DNA from: Posidoniimonas polymericola
GTDB lineage: Bacteria > Planctomycetota > Planctomycetia > Pirellulales > Lacipirellulaceae
NCBI RefSeq assembly: GCF_007859935.1
Contig: NZ_SJPO01000004.1
Location: forward strand, 186,001 to 250,000
DNA: 64,000 bases
Direction: 5' to 3'
Shown here: positions 59,408 to 64,000 of the stretch, piece after piece
How positions within the stretch are numbered: position 1 is the first letter of the stretch
Layout of the letters: every line of letters starts with the position of its first letter
Position numbers and translations under genes: made by a program
The notes under the pieces: model-generated
Database searches by the model: none
What the model was told of the DNA's origin: nothing
The model's input: only the letters and a program-made list of their open reading frames with translations

Positions 59408-60436
59408 TCAACGCGGGGCCGCCTGCAGCAGGCGGTCGAGAATCACCTGCCGTGCCTCCAGTCCGCCCGGCTCTTGGTCGCCGTGCACGACGCCGAGGTG
59501 ACTGAACGGCAGCACCACGGTGTCGGCAACGCCAGGCAGCCGCCCCCGACTGATCGCAACGGCCCCATCCCCTTTGCCGTCGGTGACCTCGTCCATGCAA
59601 GCCAGGGCCCTATCGACCGCGGCCGCGTCGGTTTCCCACCCGGGGGTCAGTTCGGCTGTCTTCAGCAGGGTCTGGCGGACCAGGTAGCGATGCTCCTCGC
59701 TGACCTGAGCGGCCGAGCCGAGCAGTACGGTGTATCGCACCTCCTCGCGTCGGTCGCGGGCGTTGAGTCGGCGGAGGAACTTGGAGCCCGGCCGGAGGTC
59801 GGCTGGAGCCTCGCTGAGGCCGTCGGCGATCGACTCCCTCACCCGCCGCCACGGGTCGGCGCCGTCGTTGCGGACGATCCAGTGCTCCCATAGGTCGAGC
59901 CCAACCGCGTAGCGGGCGAGGGTTGAGCCGTGCGTTGGCGGGGCGACCATTATCAGGCGGTCGACGTTGCCGGGCCAGAGGCCGTCGTCCTCCAGGCACT
60001 CTCGCGCCACCAAGCCGCCCATCGAGTGGGTCACCAACGCCACCCGACGCTCGGGGTGCTGCTCGGCAAACAGCCGCAGCTGAGCCGACAGCAGCTCCGC
60101 CGAGGCCCGCAATGGCTGGTCGTTCGGATAGGCGAATTCGCCGCACGGCAGCCCCTGCCCACGGACCAACTTAACGAGCGCCCGGGTGTGGGCCGGGTTG
60201 GAGTTGAAGCCGTGCACCTGAACGACCACAGGCACCTCGGTTGGTGCCTCGGCCCAAGCGTCGTCGAGCTTCATACAGTAGCGTTGATGGTCGGCGTCGC
60301 AGGTCGCGCACTGGCGCAGCCACCCACGCCATCCTGGCTGCTGGGGTAAGTCGGCGCTGGCCGCCGGTGAGAGGGCAGCCAGCAGGCCCGCGACGAGCAG
60401 CACGCGTCGCAACGGGCCTCGGTTTCCGGAAATCAT
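59408..60436 (-). CDS. Exported alpha/beta hydrolase (lipase-like)
   Basis: A 342-residue hydrolase with a signal peptide (ending PAASADLP). The oxyanion/start region VQVHGFNSNPAHTRALV and the nucleophile elbow ALVTHSMGGLVARE (GxSxG-like HSMGG) are clear; the late Asp and His are near GKGDGAVAIS and FSHLGVVHG. It resembles PGAP1- or triacylglycerol-lipase-like proteins. It lies 11 bp after the degenerate HtrA gene, on the same strand. Confidence 0.85.
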   Translation of the reverse strand: MISGNRGPLRRVLLVAGLLAALSPAASADLPQQPGWRGWLRQCATCDADHQRYCMKLDDAWAEAPTEVPVVVQVHGFNSNPAHTRALVKLVRGQGLPCGEFAYPNDQPLRASAELLSAQLRLFAEQHPERRVALVTHSMGGLVARECLEDDGLWPGNVDRLIMVAPPTHGSTLARYAVGLDLWEHWIVRNDGADPWRRVRESIADGLSEAPADLRPGSKFLRRLNARDRREEVRYTVLLGSAAQVSEEHRYLVRQTLLKTAELTPGWETDAAAVDRALACMDEVTDGKGDGAVAISRGRLPGVADTVVLPFSHLGVVHGDQEPGGLEARQVILDRLLQAAPR

Positions 60437-60447
60437 AGGCGCGTTAA

Positions 60448-62070
60448 CTACGGGATCGCGGGGCGTTCGACCGGCTTGGCGTTCTGCGGGGTGTTGCCGG
60501 GCGTGAACCTCAGCCGCACACTGTCCCCCGCCTGTTGCACGGCCTCGCGGAATTCTTCGGGGTTGGACACCCGCTGTCCAGAGACGTGGCTGATAAACAT
60601 CCCCGGTCGGATTCCCTGACGCCAGGAAACACTGCCCTCGTCGACCTCGACCACCGCGACACAGCCGTCGCGGTCAATGTGCCCCTGGGAGGACGCCTGG
60701 GCCAGCAGCGTGGTGTCGACCGCCGTGGCGTAGTCGACGTGCATCCCTTGCCACGCCGGTCGGGGGCTGGTGACGACCTTCTCGCCCGGCACGTAAATCT
60801 TGTCGAGCCGGACAGTGGTGTTGTTCCGCCGCCCATCACGCAGGTAGGCGAGGGGCGTCTCGACGCCCGGGGCCAGGCCGCCAACCACGAGCTGCAGCTC
60901 GTCCGACCCGTCGAGGTCCTCGCCGTCGATCGCGACCACGACGTCGGTCTTGCGGAGGCCGGCCCGGTCGGCCGCGCTCCCCTCGTACACGTGGTTCACG
61001 ACCACTCCCTGGATGCCGCTGCCGACCGCCACCAGGTGGTCCGGCTCGAAGCCGATTCCGAGCAGGCCGTACTCGACCTCGCGGCCCGCACACAGGTCCT
61101 CGATCACCCGCCGCATCACCTTGTTTATTGGGATCGCGTAGCCCGCTGGCTGCTCGTGCCCGGCGATCGACGCGACGCTGGTGATCAGGCCGATGAGCTC
61201 GCCCTGCAGATTGACCAGCGCGCCGCCCGAGGCGTTCCAGCCGAGCTTGGCGTCGGTCTGGATCAGGGTGCCGAGGTGGTGCAGCGTCGTGCGGTACTCG
61301 TCGCCGCGTTCGGTGTCGTTGAGGTTTTCGCCGCCCGGCGCTTTCTGCGCGAGGTTCGAGACCATCCCGTAGCTGACGCTCGGCTGGCCGTCGCTCTCGA
61401 TGGCAAACGGGTTGCCGACCGCGATGACAAGATTACCCTTCCTGAGGTCCTCGGCCTGGCCGAACTTCAGCGGCTGCAGCTTATCGGTCCTGGCCCTCAG
61501 CACAGCCAGCCCGCTGCGGGGGTCGGCGCCGACGATCTCGGCGGGCAGCTCGTCGCCCGCGGTGGTCGTGACAAAGTGCCGATCGCCCGGCTTCACCACC
61601 AGGTACTGTGTGAGGATCAGCCCGCTGGCGTCAATGACCACGCCGGCGCCGGTGACCCGCGCGGCCTGCTCCTCGGCTTCGCCCCGGAAGCGGCCCAACG
61701 GGTCGACGCCGGGGAAGCCGCGGTCGAGCTGCTGCAACGCCTGCAGCTCGCCGGGCTGGAACTGGCTCCGCAGGCGGGCCTCGTCGGCGGGCGACGCGGC
61801 CTGCGGTTGACGCGGCGCGGGCGCCCTGGAAATCGCTACTACCGAAGGCTCTACCCGCTGGATCACCTCGACTAGCTTCGACTCAAACGCGGCCAGCAGC
61901 CCCGCCGCCGACGAAGACCCCGATTGGGCCGCCGGTTGCTGCGCAGCGGCCGTTCCACCGCCCAGCAGCAGCGCCGCAACGCACGACAGCAGGCGGCCCG
62001 CGGGAAGCGGTCGGGCTGCCCGCGGGCCGGTGCAAGGGGCGAGGGGATCGTGGCTCTGGCCGTGCGTCAT
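60448..62070 (-). CDS. HtrA/DegP-like protein with degenerate catalytic triad
   Basis: A 540-residue exported trypsin-like protein with two PDZ domains (about 330-430 and 440-525). In the protease domain (about 60-320) the strands align, but the catalytic His of the TNNHVV motif is Leu157 (LTQYLVV) and the Asp of DPxxDLAVL is Gly187 (DPRSGLAVL). Ser281 is kept in NASGGALVN. Hence proteolysis is unlikely; a chaperone or sensor role fits. It stands between recA (60 bp) and a lipase (11 bp) on one strand. Confidence 0.83.
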   Translation of the reverse strand: MTHGQSHDPLAPCTGPRAARPLPAGRLLSCVAALLLGGGTAAAQQPAAQSGSSSAAGLLAAFESKLVEVIQRVEPSVVAISRAPAPRQPQAASPADEARLRSQFQPGELQALQQLDRGFPGVDPLGRFRGEAEEQAARVTGAGVVIDASGLILTQYLVVKPGDRHFVTTTAGDELPAEIVGADPRSGLAVLRARTDKLQPLKFGQAEDLRKGNLVIAVGNPFAIESDGQPSVSYGMVSNLAQKAPGGENLNDTERGDEYRTTLHHLGTLIQTDAKLGWNASGGALVNLQGELIGLITSVASIAGHEQPAGYAIPINKVMRRVIEDLCAGREVEYGLLGIGFEPDHLVAVGSGIQGVVVNHVYEGSAADRAGLRKTDVVVAIDGEDLDGSDELQLVVGGLAPGVETPLAYLRDGRRNNTTVRLDKIYVPGEKVVTSPRPAWQGMHVDYATAVDTTLLAQASSQGHIDRDGCVAVVEVDEGSVSWRQGIRPGMFISHVSGQRVSNPEEFREAVQQAGDSVRLRFTPGNTPQNAKPVERPAIP

Positions 62071-62130
62071 TTGGTACTTGCTCGTTGAATTACTGCCGAC
62101 GAGCCAACCGGCGCGTAGCCGCGGTGGCGG

Positions 62131-63309
<1,179 letters not shown>

Positions 63310-63409
63310 GCGACAAGTCCTTTTATGGTGGAGGGTTACGGATGACGCAAGCCACCCGCCTCGGGAATCTGCTCCGCCCAACAAGGAGGCTGAGTGGGCA
63401 AACACCAAC

Positions 63410-63444
63410 TACTGTACGTCCGAATAGTATATCGGTGTACAGTA
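63410..63444 (-). promoter_or_regulatory. Operator-like dyad at the recA promoter
   Basis: TACTGTAC (63410-63417) and GTACAGTA (63437-63444) are perfect inverted halves 19 bp apart, one inside the promoter spacer and the other near the start site. The halves contain CTGT/ACAG as in LexA boxes, but the spacing is longer. Confidence 0.45.
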
Positions 63445-63454
63445 CCCCCAGCAA
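63426..63454 (-). promoter_or_regulatory. recA promoter
   Basis: On the minus strand TTGCTG (63449-63454), a 17-bp spacer and TATACT (63426-63431) form a good sigma-70 promoter; the start site would be near 63419, about 110 nt before the ATG. Confidence 0.7.
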
Positions 63455-63502
63455 GAGATTTTTCGTCGCTGTTTTGTGTTCCCGATGCCGCTGATGTCAA
63501 AC

Positions 63503-64000
63503 CTACAGGGTCACGCGGGCCAGCACATGGTACTCCGGCCCATCGGGTCGCAGCTGGCTGGCGAACACGGTGACAGCATCGACTAGCATTTTCCCGGCCT
63601 CGAAATCGGCCAAGCTAGACAGCTGGTCGGCCAGTTCGCGGGAGGGCCGCGTGTTGCGGATCAACCGCCCGATCGTGAGGTGGGGCACGTACCGCCGGTT
63701 TTCGCCGCGGAACCCCAGGTCGGCCAGCTGGTCGTCGATGGCGGCGTGCAGCTCGGTGAATGGCTCTCCGCCCTCGCCCACACCGACCCAGAGGGTCTTT
63801 GGCCGGTCGGCCGACGGGAAGGCGCCAACGCCCTGGGCGGCAATCTCGAACGGTTCGAAGCCCTCGACCGCAGCGGTCACCCGGCCGCAGACGTCGACGA
63901 TCTCTTGGTCGGTGATGTCGCCCAAGAACTGCAGCGTGAAGTGCAGGTTCTCTTTTTCTACCCAGCGGTAGTCGCTGCCGTGCGCAGCGAGACGCTGCTT
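63503..64000 (-). CDS. thpR: RNA 2',3'-cyclic phosphodiesterase, C-terminal part (runs off the window)
   Basis: A 2H-phosphoesterase of the ThpR/LigT type that opens 2',3'-cyclic phosphate ends of RNA. The reading frame remains open to base 64000, so the N-terminus is missing. The two HxTx motifs are seen: HFTLQFLG near the window edge and HLTIGRL further on (PHLTI). TTG codons inside the frame should not be taken as starts. It is divergent from nothing visible and lies upstream of recA on the same strand. Confidence 0.88.
   Translation of the reverse strand, partial: KQRLAAHGSDYRWVEKENLHFTLQFLGDITDQEIVDVCGRVTAAVEGFEPFEIAAQGVGAFPSADRPKTLWVGVGEGGEPFTELHAAIDDQLADLGFRGENRRYVPHLTIGRLIRNTRPSRELADQLSSLADFEAGKMLVDAVTVFASQLRPDGPEYHVLARVTL

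Overview
The window looks like a contiguous stretch of chromosome from a planctomycete, most likely order Pirellulales and possibly Lacipirellulaceae (an inference from gene content). It is GC-rich, densely coding and has no plasmid or phage genes. The evidence for this group is a DUF1559-type prepilin, PEP-CTERM proteins (one with a dockerin-like Ca-binding repeat), ThuA and DUF1080 proteins, Tat-exported Gfo/Idh/MocA and aldo/keto-reductase proteins, a Cys-rich outer-membrane barrel protein, a SecDF fusion, an oversized SecA, and MfnB, an enzyme of methanofuran synthesis. KDO transferase points to a Gram-negative type envelope.

Layout. 1-7 kb: start of an HD-domain protein, SulP transporter, FHA/sigma-54 regulator, serine acetyltransferase, YqgE and GNAT. 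7-10.7 kb: two Cys-rich exported beta-propeller proteins, one fused to a PhnD-like binding domain. 11-13.5 kb: a TadE/TadG-type operon without the Tad machinery. 13.6-17.6 kb: promoter, structured leader and a 1236-residue SecA. 18-24.6 kb: ParE-type toxin/antitoxin, KDO transferase carrying an in-frame palindromic insert, hydrolase, oxidoreductase, rhomboid-like protein and an orphan ABC ATPase. 24.6-31 kb: two PEP-CTERM proteins, a sigma factor/membrane protein/prepilin operon, a serine hydrolase, an orphan LuxR domain and tRNA-Leu(UAA). 31-40 kb: DUF420, zinc-finger protein, Crp-type regulator, RNase D, Na+/H+ antiporter with a periodic His loop, MfnB, small proteins, CheY and peroxiredoxin. 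40-47.6 kb: HAD, B12-radical SAM protein, IlvD and unknown proteins. 47.7-56.5 kb: a SecD-like/DUF1080 fusion, AKR, barrel protein, YajC, SecDF and a lipoprotein. 56.5-64 kb: ThuA, HMA-like lipoprotein, ThiC, lipase, a degenerate HtrA, RecA with a promoter/operator, and a truncated ThpR.

How the genes fit together. The Sec components (SecA, YajC, SecDF) are spread over 40 kb, and a protein related to the SecD periplasmic domain sits 4 kb from SecDF but is joined to a sugar-hydrolase-like domain. Many other genes encode exported products (PEP-CTERM, prepilin, Tat, lipoproteins) that depend on such export systems. recA, the degenerate htrA and the lipase are closely spaced on one strand and may share transcripts. 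The most unusual items are the SecD/DUF1080 fusion, the repeated wing units in SecA, the REPIN-like insert in the KDO transferase, the HtrA lacking His and Asp, the PhnD-PQQ fusion and the five-residue His periodicity of the antiporter loop. All calls come from reading the sequence; no database search was run.
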